This document shows positions 34,344-43,083 of a DNA stretch of 64,000 bases, piece by piece. Position numbers and translations under genes: made by a program. The DNA is from Erythrobacter sp. YT30 (lineage in GTDB: Bacteria > Pseudomonadota > Alphaproteobacteria > Sphingomonadales > Sphingomonadaceae). The stretch is from NCBI RefSeq assembly GCF_001542875.1, contig NZ_LMAF01000002.1:1449501-1513500 (forward strand). Direction: 5' to 3'. The notes below the pieces were generated by a model. It was given only the letters and a program-made list of their open reading frames with translations. It was not told where the DNA came from and made no database searches. Every line of letters begins with the position of its first letter. Positions within the stretch are counted from its first letter, which is position 1.

Positions 34344-35141
34344 ATGAAAAAGCTGATTGTATCGGTAGGATTGTCAGGAGCGGCGATGGCTCAAATCATC
34401 GCGGCGCCTGCCATGGCCGATGACAGCACCAGCACCGTTATCCAGTCAAACACTGGAAACGAGGCTATGGTGGATCAGACGGGCTCGCTCGATGGGGCAA
34501 GCTCTCTGATCGACCAGTCAGGTGCCAATAACCTCGCAAATGTGACCCAATCCGATAGCGGATTGGCGGGTGTAACTCCGACCAACACGTCGGAGATTTT
34601 CCAGACTGGCAACAACAACCAGGCCTATGTGATCCAGAACGATTCCGCGCAAAGCTCTTACATTGAGCAGAGCACGGATGGGAACTTTGCCGAAGTCCAG
34701 CAGGGCTTCGTCAATGATGGATCGCAGGATACCTCGAACAATATGTCTCGGGTGATCCAGGCAGGGGGCGGCAACAACACCGCCTATGTTGATCAGATCG
34801 AGGCCGACAATGTCGAAAGCTTTGTCGAGCAGTTGGGCACCAATCAGATTGCGATGGTCAACCAGAGCATTGTCGGGGACTTTGATCACAGCGACGTCGA
34901 CCAATTTGGCGACAATCAATTCGCTGAAGTCCTGCAACCCGGCGATTTCAACGATTCATTCGTGACACAAACGGGCGCCGATAACCGGGCGCATGTGCTG
35001 CAAAGCGGGAACGATAACTATTCCCGCATTGATCAGGGCATGTCCGGCAACTTTGCCCGCGTGGACCAGCTTACCGATGGCAATACGTCGACGGTCAATC
35101 AGGTCATGAGCACGAATGGTACGGTCAATGTGACCCAATAA
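34344..35141 (+). CDS. Curlin-repeat protein 2 (CsgA/CsgB-like)
   Basis: 265 residues with a signal peptide (ends APAMA), then STSTVIQSNTGNEAMVDQTG, the N-terminal sequence shared with the other two long paralogues, and about ten curlin repeats (QTGADNRAHVLQSGNDNYS). The C-terminus NQVMSTNGTVNVTQ deviates from the GSGNMATVTQ end of the others. Because it is the shortest of the long ones and has more charged residues, it could be a minor subunit or nucleator; this is a guess. A GGGAGG ribosome-binding site precedes it. Confidence 0.9.
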   Translation: MKKLIVSVGLSGAAMAQIIAAPAMADDSTSTVIQSNTGNEAMVDQTGSLDGASSLIDQSGANNLANVTQSDSGLAGVTPTNTSEIFQTGNNNQAYVIQNDSAQSSYIEQSTDGNFAEVQQGFVNDGSQDTSNNMSRVIQAGGGNNTAYVDQIEADNVESFVEQLGTNQIAMVNQSIVGDFDHSDVDQFGDNQFAEVLQPGDFNDSFVTQTGADNRAHVLQSGNDNYSRIDQGMSGNFARVDQLTDGNTSTVNQVMSTNGTVNVTQ

Positions 35142-35152
35142 TACAGCGCTTT

Positions 35153-35184
35153 CCGGTCTGCTCTTAGAGGTGAGAGCGGACCGG
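35153..35184 (+). terminator. Hairpin between curlin genes 2 and 3
   Basis: CCGGTCTGCTCT (35153-35164) pairs with AGAGCGGACCGG (35173-35184), 12 bp with one T-G wobble and an 8-base loop, 11 bases after the curlin 2 stop. A second 8 bp inverted repeat follows (TCAAACCC 35196-35203 with GGGTTTGA 35229-35236). No T-run, so termination is uncertain. Confidence 0.5.
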
Positions 35185-35255
35185 GCAGCTCTCATTCAAA
35201 CCCGAGCCCTTCGGACAAAATCAGCATTGGGTTTGAGGCTACAAGGAGCAACACA

Positions 35256-36842
35256 ATGAAACGGCTATTGCTAACAGGTGCAGCCGCTCTCGCTTTGGCA
35301 GTCCCTGCCATGGCGGACAATTCGACGAGCACCGTTACTCAATCCAATACCGGCAACAATGCGAGTGTCGATCAGACCGGCTCGATTGCGGGCGGGGAAT
35401 CCACCATCACCCAATCGGGTGCGGGCAACACCGCCAATGTCACGCAAAGCGATGACGGCAGCGATTTCCTCGGCACTGCGCCCCCGATCAACGAGTCCAC
35501 GATTGACCAGAGCGGCGATGGTAACACCGCCGATGTCACCCAGGACACGGCCACCGCAGCGGTGCTGTCGCGCTCGATTGTTGCCCAGTCTGGGAACAGC
35601 AACAGCGCAACGATCAGCCAGATCGACGATTCACAATTCTCCGCTGTCGAACAGCTCAGCAGCAACAACACCGCAACGGTCTCGCAGGGCAATCCCGGTC
35701 TCGTTGCAAGCGATGGCAGCTTCGGCAACTTCTCAACCGTGCTGCAATCGGGTGCCGGCGATCACATCGCGACTGTTGAACAAACAGGTGCCGCAAACGA
35801 GAGTTCAATCATCCAGAACGGCTCTACCAACGAAGCCTTTGTCCAGCAGCGCGACTTCGGCAATGCCAGCAGCGTCATTCAAAACGGCAACAACAACTTT
35901 GCCAATGTGAATGAGCAAGGGCGGGGCACAGTCCTCGCGTCAGGTCAGGACTTCAACCAGAGCGACATCATTCAGGACGGCGATAACAACACCGCTTTTG
36001 TCGATCAGGACGGTTCGAACAATTCGAGCTTCATCAGCCAGGGCGGCGATGACAACACCGCCCGGATTTCCGATCAGAATGGTGACAACAATTCCTCGTC
36101 CATCATCCAGTCAGGGGACCGTAACCGCGCTGAGATCGACAATCAGGACGGCGATTTCAACACCAGCCTGATCACCCAATCGGGCGATGACAACATGGCC
36201 GATGTCAATCAGGATGGTGACAGCAACACGTCTGAAATCATTCAGGATGGCTCATTCGTAACCGCGAATGTCGATCAGGGCGGCAACGGCAATGATAGCT
36301 TTATCGATCAGTCATCGCCAGGCGGAGTGCGTCCGGTGGATTCCGATGTCACCGTATCGCAAGGCGGCGATATGAACACGTCGCGGGTCATCCAGCGCGG
36401 CAATGATGCGGTTGCAACCGTCATGCAGGGCGGGAGTGAGAACCAGTCGGTCGTCAACCAGTTCGGCAATCGATCGCTCGTCAGTGTCGATCAGATCGGT
36501 GATATGAACCGTTCATTCGTCACCAACCGCGCCGAAGACAGCAGCGCGTTCGTGACGCAGGCCGGGGATGACAACGAATCCCGCATCATCCAGCGCGAAG
36601 ACAGCCCGCCGACGGAGAACTTCTTTGCATCGGTGAGCCAGTCCGGAAACGGCAACATGTCTTTGATCGAACAGGATGGCAATGATCACAGCGCCACTCT
36701 GATCCAATCTGGCAATGGCAACATGTCGGAGATTTTCCAGACCGGTTCGTTCAACACCGCCGTCGTCACGCAGATGACCGATGGCAATATGTCGACTGTC
36801 ACGCAAAGCGGCAGCGGCAATATGGCAACCGTCACGCAATAA
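35256..36842 (+). CDS. Long curlin-repeat amyloid protein 3 (CsgA-like)
   Basis: 528 residues. Signal peptide MKRLLLTGAAALALAVPAMA, then the shared STSTVTQSNTGNNASVDQTG, followed by about 20 curlin repeats with the Q-x-G-x-x-N pattern and the C-terminus TVTQSGSGNMATVTQ nearly identical to that of paralogue 1, also at DNA level. The internal block from NESSIIQNGSTNEAFVQQ to ARISDQNGDNN parallels paralogue 1 in order, so the genes arose by tandem duplication. It is an expected major subunit of extracellular amyloid. AAGGAG lies nine bases before the ATG. Confidence 0.93.
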   Translation: MKRLLLTGAAALALAVPAMADNSTSTVTQSNTGNNASVDQTGSIAGGESTITQSGAGNTANVTQSDDGSDFLGTAPPINESTIDQSGDGNTADVTQDTATAAVLSRSIVAQSGNSNSATISQIDDSQFSAVEQLSSNNTATVSQGNPGLVASDGSFGNFSTVLQSGAGDHIATVEQTGAANESSIIQNGSTNEAFVQQRDFGNASSVIQNGNNNFANVNEQGRGTVLASGQDFNQSDIIQDGDNNTAFVDQDGSNNSSFISQGGDDNTARISDQNGDNNSSSIIQSGDRNRAEIDNQDGDFNTSLITQSGDDNMADVNQDGDSNTSEIIQDGSFVTANVDQGGNGNDSFIDQSSPGGVRPVDSDVTVSQGGDMNTSRVIQRGNDAVATVMQGGSENQSVVNQFGNRSLVSVDQIGDMNRSFVTNRAEDSSAFVTQAGDDNESRIIQREDSPPTENFFASVSQSGNGNMSLIEQDGNDHSATLIQSGNGNMSEIFQTGSFNTAVVTQMTDGNMSTVTQSGSGNMATVTQ

Positions 36843-36856
36843 TGCGGGCGGCCATG

Positions 36857-36891
36857 TTCTGGAGGCGGCCTCCGTGTCGCCGCCTCCAGAA
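36857..36891 (+). terminator. Strong hairpin after curlin gene 3
   Basis: TTCTGGAGGCGGC (36857-36869) pairs perfectly with GCCGCCTCCAGAA (36879-36891), 13 bp with a 9-base loop, followed by TTTCG. This is the best terminator-like element within the curlin array and could separate the three long curlins from the downstream genes. Confidence 0.65.
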
Positions 36892-36943
36892 TTTCGCATG
36901 ATTATGGTAAGGAGGCTGGCCTTTCTTTAGGATCAGAAATCCA

Positions 36944-37558
36944 ATGAGACTTCTAATCGCTCTCGCTTTTGCTCTTGTGTTGATGCCTGCTCCGGCCTTG
37001 GCGCAGGTGACGGCGTCCGTTTCCAGCGATGGCGAAGGGCAGCAGATCATCGTCGATCAGGGTGATGCCGGTCTTGATAGCCGGGTCTCGGTCGATCAGA
37101 TCGGCTTTGCCAATGTGACGCAGGTGACGCAGCAGGGTGATGGCAATCTTGCCGATATCGGAGTGAACGGGGCCGACAATCAGATCACCGCCGTGCAGTC
37201 CGGCGATGGCGAGCACACTTTGTTGCTCGACACCCAAGGCGATGGAAATACGGCGTCGGTCGATCAATCCGGTGCGCTTGGTGCGGGCAACGATGCGAGC
37301 ATCATCCAGACAGGCAATGGCAACACCGCTGTTCTGACGCAGAGCGCGCTTGCCGGTGCGATCAATCTGGCGACGCTGAACCAGAGCGGCGATAACAACA
37401 ACGCGCTGCTGTCGCAGTCGGGATCGGGCAATGACCTCGCGCTTTCGCAGACGGGCAACGATAATTCAGCCGACCTGTCGCAAGCCGGCAATGGCCTTGT
37501 CCTATCGATCGAGCAGACAGGCGGCGCGAGCATTGCTGTCAGCCAGAGCAATTTCTGA
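36944..37558 (+). CDS. Short curlin-repeat protein 4 (CsgB/CsgA-like)
   Basis: 204 residues with a signal peptide (ends PALAQ) and seven or eight curlin-type repeats (VDQIGFANVTQVTQQGDGN, QTGNGNTAVLTQSALAG). It does not share the N- or C-terminal sequences of the three long paralogues, has more Leu and Ala, and ends SIAVSQSNF. This fits a nucleator (CsgB-type) or minor subunit; the sequence alone cannot decide. It is followed closely by the unknown secreted protein and csgH. Confidence 0.88.
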   Translation: MRLLIALAFALVLMPAPALAQVTASVSSDGEGQQIIVDQGDAGLDSRVSVDQIGFANVTQVTQQGDGNLADIGVNGADNQITAVQSGDGEHTLLLDTQGDGNTASVDQSGALGAGNDASIIQTGNGNTAVLTQSALAGAINLATLNQSGDNNNALLSQSGSGNDLALSQTGNDNSADLSQAGNGLVLSIEQTGGASIAVSQSNF

Positions 37559-37586
37559 TAGAATGCAGCGGTTGGGAGAACACACC

Positions 37587-37613
37587 ATGATCCAGAAACA
37601 ACGATCATCGTGA
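37587..37613 (+). CDS. Possible eight-residue leader peptide before the secreted protein gene
   Basis: An ATG at 37587, nine bases after GGGAGA, opens the mini-frame MIQKQRSS, whose TGA stop (37611-37613) overlaps the GTG start of the next gene (37610). The good ribosome-binding site belongs to this ATG rather than to the GTG, so the following gene is probably translated by coupling. It could instead mark a small indel in an originally longer start region. Confidence 0.35.
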   Translation: MIQKQRSS

Positions 37614-38170
37614 TCAAGCAGGCGCCATCGAAGCTGCTTGTAGCAATGGCGTTGTGTGCATTTGCCACGAGCCATGGCTTTGCCCAGTCGGAAGACGAGG
37701 CGGAGCAATTGGCACTAAAAACGTCTCCTGAAAAATCGCGGCTGGATGTCGAACAGATCGTCGTCCCGCAATCGAGCGGCGGCACCGATGACTTCCAGAT
37801 CGAAGCCACCCCGTCTGAAAATGAAAGGCGTTCCGAAGTCGGCCAATTGCCCGGCGATCTGGAAGTGCCCGATGGAGAAGGCAAATCCCCTGAATCCGCC
37901 ATTTCCAAGCCAATCCAATCACCCGAAGCGGCCTTGTTTGGCCGCGTTGCTGAAGCATGGCAGGTCATCCGGGAGCGCGGCCAGCAGCCAACGCCCGAAT
38001 TGATCGCACGCGAAATCGGCCCCGATCAGCTTGCGACTTTCCTCGATCAAAATCCGGATGCGACCGATATCTTCGGGCAGGATAGCGATACACTTCCTGT
38101 TGATGTGCCCGGCGTTGAGCAATTGCCAGATGGCGGGATTTTCCTGATTCCGCCGCAAGGAGGAGGATGA
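37610..38170 (+). CDS. Unknown secreted protein of the curli locus
   Basis: 186 residues from a GTG start. A signal peptide covers residues 1-25 (KLLVAMALCAFATSHGFAQ). The mature protein is acidic and rich in Pro, Glu and Ser, with a compact helical segment about residues 108-150 (EAALFGRVAEAWQVIRERG, GPDQLATFLDQNPDATDIF) and ends PDGGIFLIPPQGGG. I do not recognise the family; it is not CsgE, CsgC or CsgD. Its stop overlaps or abuts csgH, so it belongs to the curli operon and probably acts in the periplasm or at the surface. Confidence 0.7.
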   Translation: MIKQAPSKLLVAMALCAFATSHGFAQSEDEAEQLALKTSPEKSRLDVEQIVVPQSSGGTDDFQIEATPSENERRSEVGQLPGDLEVPDGEGKSPESAISKPIQSPEAALFGRVAEAWQVIRERGQQPTPELIAREIGPDQLATFLDQNPDATDIFGQDSDTLPVDVPGVEQLPDGGIFLIPPQGGG

Positions 38171-38172
38171 CC

Positions 38173-38559
38173 ATGCGAGCGCTCATCATAGGCTTAACAG
38201 GCATCACAGGCGCAATAACAGCAGCAGTGGCAGGGGCTTCTGCTCCGGCGATGAACACAGCAGGGGAGGCAGATATGGGTGCTACGCAGGCACTGAAACT
38301 TGAACGGGAAACGCGTTCTGGCGAAGTGGAAATTCGCGTAATCGGCCATAGCGACAATGCGGTTGAGGTGAGCTACCATCTTGATGTCAAAGGCAATTCG
38401 ACCACGCGGCATTCGGGCAAGACCCGGCTTAAACCTGGCGTTGAGGCGACACTTTCGCGCGTTAAGGTTTCAACCGACGGCGATTGGTGCGCCACTCTTG
38501 AAGTCGAGCAGGGCGAAGATCGTTATACCCTTGAAGAGGGAAGCTGCCCGGCCAGCTGA
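38173..38559 (+). CDS. csgH: Curli assembly chaperone CsgH (alphaproteobacterial CsgC functional analogue)
   Basis: 128 residues with an N-terminal signal segment (about 1-25). The mature domain is an immunoglobulin-like beta sandwich: LKLERETRSGEVEIRVIGHSD split over about 40-58, VEVSYHLDVKGNSTTRHSG, and the pair of cysteines in GDWCATLEVEQG and LEEGSCPAS that can form a disulfide. CsgH prevents curlin amyloid forming in the periplasm. AAGGAGG spacing favours the second ATG at 38173; an upstream ATG at 38167 overlaps the previous stop (ATGA). Confidence 0.82.
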   Translation: MRALIIGLTGITGAITAAVAGASAPAMNTAGEADMGATQALKLERETRSGEVEIRVIGHSDNAVEVSYHLDVKGNSTTRHSGKTRLKPGVEATLSRVKVSTDGDWCATLEVEQGEDRYTLEEGSCPAS

Positions 38560-38617
38560 ATGGTTTCAGCATAACTGCTTGCTTGCTGCGCGGGCTTTGC
38601 GCGCCTAGGGGGCGATC

Positions 38618-39490
38618 ATGACTGATAAAGAGCTGACCAATCACAAATTCTACCACGCTGGCGAGGAAAGCCGGTTTGCGGATGAAGCGCCTGATCGCAC
38701 GCCGCAGACCGAGCATCCCGCCTATAAGCTCGCCTTTCGCGACACCGATTTTCTGCTGCGTGATGAATTGCGACCGGTGCGGTTTCAGCTGGAGCTTTTG
38801 AAGCCTGAAATGCTGCTTGATGAAGCGCGCGTTGGTTCGACCATGGTGATGTATGGCTCTGCACGCATCCCTTCACCCGATCAGGCCCAGGCGAAAATTG
38901 ATGCGGCCAAGAACGGCGATGAATTTGAACAAAAGGTGGCGCAGCGCCTCGCCGAAAAAGCCAAGTATTATGATGAAGCCTACAAGCTTGCCCGGCTGAT
39001 TTCGGAAAAGGCGATTATCGAAGAGGGTAAGCGCCAGTTCGTCGTATGCTCAGGCGGCGGCCCTTCGATAATGGAAGCGGCCAATCGTGGAGCCAGCGAT
39101 GCAGGCGCGGAAAGCATTGGCCTCAACATCATCCTGCCGCACGAGCAGGCACCCAATGCCTATGTGACGCCTTATCTCAGCCTCAATTTCCACTACTTCG
39201 CGCTGCGCAAAATGCACTTCCTGCTGCGCGCGCGGGCTGTGGCGGTGTTCCCCGGCGGGTTTGGCACCTTTGATGAATTCTTCGAGCTGCTCACTCTCAT
39301 TCAGACAGGCAAGATGAAGCCCATGCCGATCCTGCTGTTTGGCAAGGATTTCTGGAACCGGGTCGTCAATTTCGAAGCGATTGCCGAGGAAGGCACGATT
39401 TCGAAGAAGGATCTCGATCTGTTCAAATGGTGCGAGACCGCCGACGAAGCCTGGACGCACATTGCCGAATTTTACGAGCTGGAGCGGTAA
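38618..39490 (+). CDS. LOG family protein (TIGR00730-type nucleotide phosphoribohydrolase-like)
   Basis: 290 residues. The LOG motif is visible in VVCSGGGPSIMEAANRGAS and AVFPGGFGTFDEFFELLTL, where PGGxGTxxE binds the nucleotide and carries the catalytic glutamate. The family cleaves cytokinin riboside monophosphates or other nucleoside monophosphates. The first 80 residues extend the core, as in the longer type II LOG proteins. It follows csgH by 58 bases, but nothing links it to curli function. Confidence 0.88.
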   Translation: MTDKELTNHKFYHAGEESRFADEAPDRTPQTEHPAYKLAFRDTDFLLRDELRPVRFQLELLKPEMLLDEARVGSTMVMYGSARIPSPDQAQAKIDAAKNGDEFEQKVAQRLAEKAKYYDEAYKLARLISEKAIIEEGKRQFVVCSGGGPSIMEAANRGASDAGAESIGLNIILPHEQAPNAYVTPYLSLNFHYFALRKMHFLLRARAVAVFPGGFGTFDEFFELLTLIQTGKMKPMPILLFGKDFWNRVVNFEAIAEEGTISKKDLDLFKWCETADEAWTHIAEFYELER

Positions 39491-39511
39491 GCTTTTGGGG
39501 CGTTAACCCTG

Positions 39512-40333
39512 CTAGTCAGCCAGACTTCGCACCGCGTGATGGCCCAATGGCCCATTGCCTTCACCAAATCCCGGCGCGGCCTCAATAGCGCGGACAACGA
39601 AATTGCGAGCCAGTCTGACAGCGTGATGCAGCGGTTGGCCATGGGCCATCAAGGTCGCGATGGCTGATGACAGAGTGCAGCCCGTGCCGTGCGTGTGTTG
39701 GGTTTGAATGCGGGTGTGTTCAAACTGCTCGATCAAATCGCCTTTGTAGCTAACGAGCAGATCGACAATCCGCTCATCATCCGTGTGTCCGCCTTTGGCG
39801 ACAATGTCTGAAAAAGAGCGCTGGGCAAGTTCGGAGGCCGCTTCCAACATTTCGTGGGTGTTGGAAAGAGTTCTGCCTACCAGGTGGCCGAGCTCGGGAA
39901 GGTTTGGGGTGATGATGGAGGCTGCCGGAAAAAGCTTTTCTTTCATAGCTTTAATGGCCTCAGGCGCGATCAGGGCCGCTCCGCTTGTCGAGATCATGAC
40001 GGGGTCAAGAATGATGTCGCCATCGGTGTCATGCAGGGCCTCTGCAACAGCGCTGATGATCTCCTCATCATGCAACATGCCGATCTTGATAGCGTCATAA
40101 CCGATGTCTTCTACGCATGACCGTATCTGCTTATAAACGATCTCTCCGCCCATCGGAGCAATAGCCTGAACGCCCGCACTGTTCTGCGCCGTGACGCTGG
40201 TAATCGCGGTCATCGCATAACCGCCCAGCATGGTGATCGTCTTTATATCGGCCTGGATGCCGGCACCGCCTGAACTGTCCGATCCGGCAATCGCCAGAAT
40301 GCGCGGGGGTGTCTTTAAACGGGCACTGCTCAC
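39512..40333 (-). CDS. thiD: Hydroxymethylpyrimidine/phosphomethylpyrimidine kinase
   Basis: 273 residues. Ribokinase fold with ILAIAGSDSSGGAGIQADIKT near the N-terminus, GYAMTAITSVTAQNS, LDPVMISTSGAAL and the anion-hole THGTGCTLSSAIATLMA. It phosphorylates HMP and HMP-P for thiamine biosynthesis. The GTG start abuts the glmM stop exactly (TAG then GTG), so the two genes form an operon despite unrelated pathways. No thiamine riboswitch is visible nearby. Confidence 0.95.
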   Translation of the reverse strand: MSSARLKTPPRILAIAGSDSSGGAGIQADIKTITMLGGYAMTAITSVTAQNSAGVQAIAPMGGEIVYKQIRSCVEDIGYDAIKIGMLHDEEIISAVAEALHDTDGDIILDPVMISTSGAALIAPEAIKAMKEKLFPAASIITPNLPELGHLVGRTLSNTHEMLEAASELAQRSFSDIVAKGGHTDDERIVDLLVSYKGDLIEQFEHTRIQTQHTHGTGCTLSSAIATLMAHGQPLHHAVRLARNFVVRAIEAAPGFGEGNGPLGHHAVRSLAD

Positions 40334-41671
40334 CTAAGCCGCCGCGCGCACGGCATCGCAAATCCGGTCTACCACGGTGTTTACCTGCGCCGGATCATCG
40401 CCTTCTGCCATCACGCGGATCACAGGTTCGGTGCCGGATGGGCGGATGACAAGGCGCCCTTTGCCCTGAAGCTCGCTCTCGGCATCGCCAATCACCTGCT
40501 TCACGGTCGTATTCTCAAGCGGCTTTCCGCCCGAATACCGCACATTCTTGAGCAATTGCGGGACGGGATCAAACAGGTGCAGGATTTCGCTCGCTGGTTT
40601 TTCACTCCGAACAAGACTCGCAATGACGCGCAACGCCGCCACGGTGCCATCGCCAGTGGTCGCGTGATCGAGCAAGATCATATGGCCCGATTGCTCCCCC
40701 CCGACATTGAACCCGCCTTCTTTCATGCGCTCAAGGACATAGCGATCGCCAACCTTGGTCCGCTCCAAAGAGAGATCGATGCTGTTCAGATACCGTTCCA
40801 GACCCAGGTTTGACATAACAGTCGCCACCACGCCGCCCCCGCGCAGCATCTCTTTTTCCTGCATGCGCGTGGCGATCAACGCCATGATCTGATCGCCGTC
40901 CACCTTGCGGCCTTTCTCATCGACGACAATTAACCGGTCGGCATCGCCATCGAGCGCTATGCCAACGTCCGCGCCTTCTTCGACGACTTTCGCCTGAAGC
41001 GCTTCGATTGCGGTGGAGCCGACCCCGTCATTGATATTGGTGCCATTGGGATTGACGCCCAGTGTCACGATGTCCGCGCCCAATTCCCAGATGGCTGAGG
41101 GTGTCACCTGATACGATGCCCCATGCGCGCAATCGACCACGACTTTGAGCCCATCAAAGCGGGTTTCGCTGGAAATGGATTGCTTGACCGCATGAATATA
41201 CCGGCCGCGCGCATCCTCAATCCGGCGTGCGCGACCGATCTTTTCGGCAGGCGCAAGATCGGGCTCTGATTCCAGCAATCGTTCTATTTCAAGCTCCACC
41301 TCGTCAGACAATTTGAAACCATCGGGACCGAACAGCTTGATCCCATTATCCATATACGGGTTGTGGCTTGCTGAAATCATTACGCCCAAATCAGCCCTCA
41401 TTTCGCGTGTGAGTAATGCGATCGCCGGGGTGGGCAGTGGTCCCGTCATAATCACATCGACTCCCACGCTAGTGAAACCAGCGACCAAGGCGCTTTCCAT
41501 CATGTAGCCTGAAAGACGTGTATCTTTGCCGATCACAACGCGGTGGCGGTGGCCGCCGCGCCTGAAATAATTGCCTGCCGCTTGACCCATCCGCATCGCG
41601 GTCGTTGCAGTCATTACGCCATCATTGGTGCGGCCTCTAATACCGTCTGTGCCAAAGAATTTGCGTGTCAT
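40334..41671 (-). CDS. glmM: Phosphoglucosamine mutase
   Basis: 445 residues, full length. The phosphoserine loop is [19 protein letters not shown] (first serine of SASHN). The metal loop is [14 protein letters not shown], the sugar-binding loop GGEQSGHMI, and the phosphate-binding loop [15 protein letters not shown]. It converts glucosamine-6-phosphate to glucosamine-1-phosphate for peptidoglycan and LPS precursor synthesis. It is the first gene of a pair with thiD. Confidence 0.97.
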   Translation of the reverse strand: MTRKFFGTDGIRGRTNDGVMTATTAMRMGQAAGNYFRRGGHRHRVVIGKDTRLSGYMMESALVAGFTSVGVDVIMTGPLPTPAIALLTREMRADLGVMISASHNPYMDNGIKLFGPDGFKLSDEVELEIERLLESEPDLAPAEKIGRARRIEDARGRYIHAVKQSISSETRFDGLKVVVDCAHGASYQVTPSAIWELGADIVTLGVNPNGTNINDGVGSTAIEALQAKVVEEGADVGIALDGDADRLIVVDEKGRKVDGDQIMALIATRMQEKEMLRGGGVVATVMSNLGLERYLNSIDLSLERTKVGDRYVLERMKEGGFNVGGEQSGHMILLDHATTGDGTVAALRVIASLVRSEKPASEILHLFDPVPQLLKNVRYSGGKPLENTTVKQVIGDAESELQGKGRLVIRPSGTEPVIRVMAEGDDPAQVNTVVDRICDAVRAAA

Positions 41672-41788
41672 TCAAGCAGTCCCTTACCCGCGCGAAGAAG
41701 CGCTGTGATTGTCAGGTGCTTTAAGCGCGGTTATCGCGCAAAGGGAAGGGCAATTGCGGCCATCAACAAGCTAAAAAGTGTGACATGA

Positions 41789-43078
41789 ATGACTGGGGGG
41801 AACGCATTGCCGACGGGTTCTGAAACAAATGCGACTGCAGTCGAACAACGCTTTCAACTGGTGACGATCAAACTGCCAGTGGTGGCGACATTTGCAGCTT
41901 TGGTACTGGGCTTGGCGGCAGGGGTTAGCCTTTCAGAAGTGAACCTGCCTGCTTGGGTGACAGAGATTGTATCGGTCATCGGCACTTTGTGGCTGCGCGC
42001 ATTGCAGATGACGATAATCCCACTTGTCGCGAGCCTTCTTGTGCTCGGCCTCACTCAAATGATCGAAGCTGCAAGCGCTGGCCAGGCAGCCCAGCGTTTC
42101 ATCTTGCTGGTATTGGGCGTGGCTATAACGGGTGGCCTGTTTACGGCGCTCGCTTTCCCGCTTCTTTTGGAAGCCTTTCAAATTCCCAAGGACGCTGCAT
42201 TCTTCATCGCTGATGGAGCACAGGTTAGCGGTGAGGTGCCTGGCCCGCTTGAATTCCTGAAATCTCTGGTGGCGCCCAACATCATCGCAGCGGCGGCTGA
42301 AACTGCGATGTTGCCGCTCACCATCTTTTTCGCGCTGTTTGCGATCGCGCTGTCGCGATTGCCGCGGCATCAAAGCGAGAGCCTGCTTGGGTTCTTCCAC
42401 GCGCTTGCCAATGCGATGCTTTTGATTATCGGTTGGGTATTGTGGCTCGCTCCGATCGGCGTTGCGGCGTTGGCATTTGGAGTAGGTATGCGAGCCGGGA
42501 GCGGAGCGTTTGCCGCACTCGCTCACTATATTGTGATCGTCTCCGCTATGGGCGGGTTTATCTTTTTGCTCGCTTATGGTTTGGCTTGGGCGTTGGGAGG
42601 GATTGCGCCGTGGCGCTTTGCTGGGGCGATCCTGCCTGCCCAAGCCGTTGCCGTATCCACGCAGAGCTCGCTCGCAAGCCTCCCTGCCATGCTCGATAGT
42701 GCAGCCCGCCTCAAATTGCGCCCTAGCACTGCTGAGTTTGTTCTGCCGCTAGCCGTTGCGATATTCCGCGCAACCAGTGTGGCAATGAACCTGGCGGTCG
42801 CGCTTTATGTCGCCGAGATTGCGGGAGCTACCGTTTCAATGCCGCTCATGCTGATTGGTATTGGCGTTGCCGTCATTATCAGCGTCGGCTCAGTCAGCCT
42901 GCCCGGTTCGATCAGCTTTGTCGTGTCCATCGGACCCATTGCGATTGCGATGGGTGTGCCGGTTGAACCTCTCGCGCTGCTGGTTGCGGTTGAAATGATC
43001 CCCGATATCATGCGCACGCTAGGAAACGTAACGATGAACCTCGCCGTGACGAGTGCGGTTGATCGGTCGCAGGATTAG
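41789..43078 (+). CDS. Dicarboxylate/amino acid:cation symporter (DAACS/GltP-type)
   Basis: 429 residues with about eight membrane helices and two re-entrant loops. The family pattern is seen in LRALQMTIIPLVASLLVLGL, AVSTQSSLASLPAMLDSA (serine-rich hairpin) and VAIFRATSVAMNLAVALY, where the metal- and substrate-binding NMDGT region of GltP reads RATSVAMN. It imports dicarboxylates or acidic amino acids with Na+ or H+. It is divergent from glmM and convergent with ecfG. The ATG at 41789 is preferred because an overlapping ATG four bases earlier leads to an early stop. Confidence 0.88.
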   Translation: MTGGNALPTGSETNATAVEQRFQLVTIKLPVVATFAALVLGLAAGVSLSEVNLPAWVTEIVSVIGTLWLRALQMTIIPLVASLLVLGLTQMIEAASAGQAAQRFILLVLGVAITGGLFTALAFPLLLEAFQIPKDAAFFIADGAQVSGEVPGPLEFLKSLVAPNIIAAAAETAMLPLTIFFALFAIALSRLPRHQSESLLGFFHALANAMLLIIGWVLWLAPIGVAALAFGVGMRAGSGAFAALAHYIVIVSAMGGFIFLLAYGLAWALGGIAPWRFAGAILPAQAVAVSTQSSLASLPAMLDSAARLKLRPSTAEFVLPLAVAIFRATSVAMNLAVALYVAEIAGATVSMPLMLIGIGVAVIISVGSVSLPGSISFVVSIGPIAIAMGVPVEPLALLVAVEMIPDIMRTLGNVTMNLAVTSAVDRSQD

Positions 43079-43083
43079 CGAAA

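Noticed and set aside
32138..36842. Regular tandem repeats that might suggest a CRISPR array
   Set aside because: The periodicity is in codons for Gln, Gly and Asn of curlin repeats; repeat units vary in sequence and no spacers of constant length or cas genes are present.
39512..40333. Thiamine riboswitch near thiD
   Set aside because: thiD abuts glmM and no TPP-riboswitch core is visible upstream of glmM.
41933..42643. 236-codon minus-strand open frame inside the symporter gene
   Set aside because: Antisense shadow of a conserved transporter, with a composition (Arg/Gln/Pro) typical of shadow frames.
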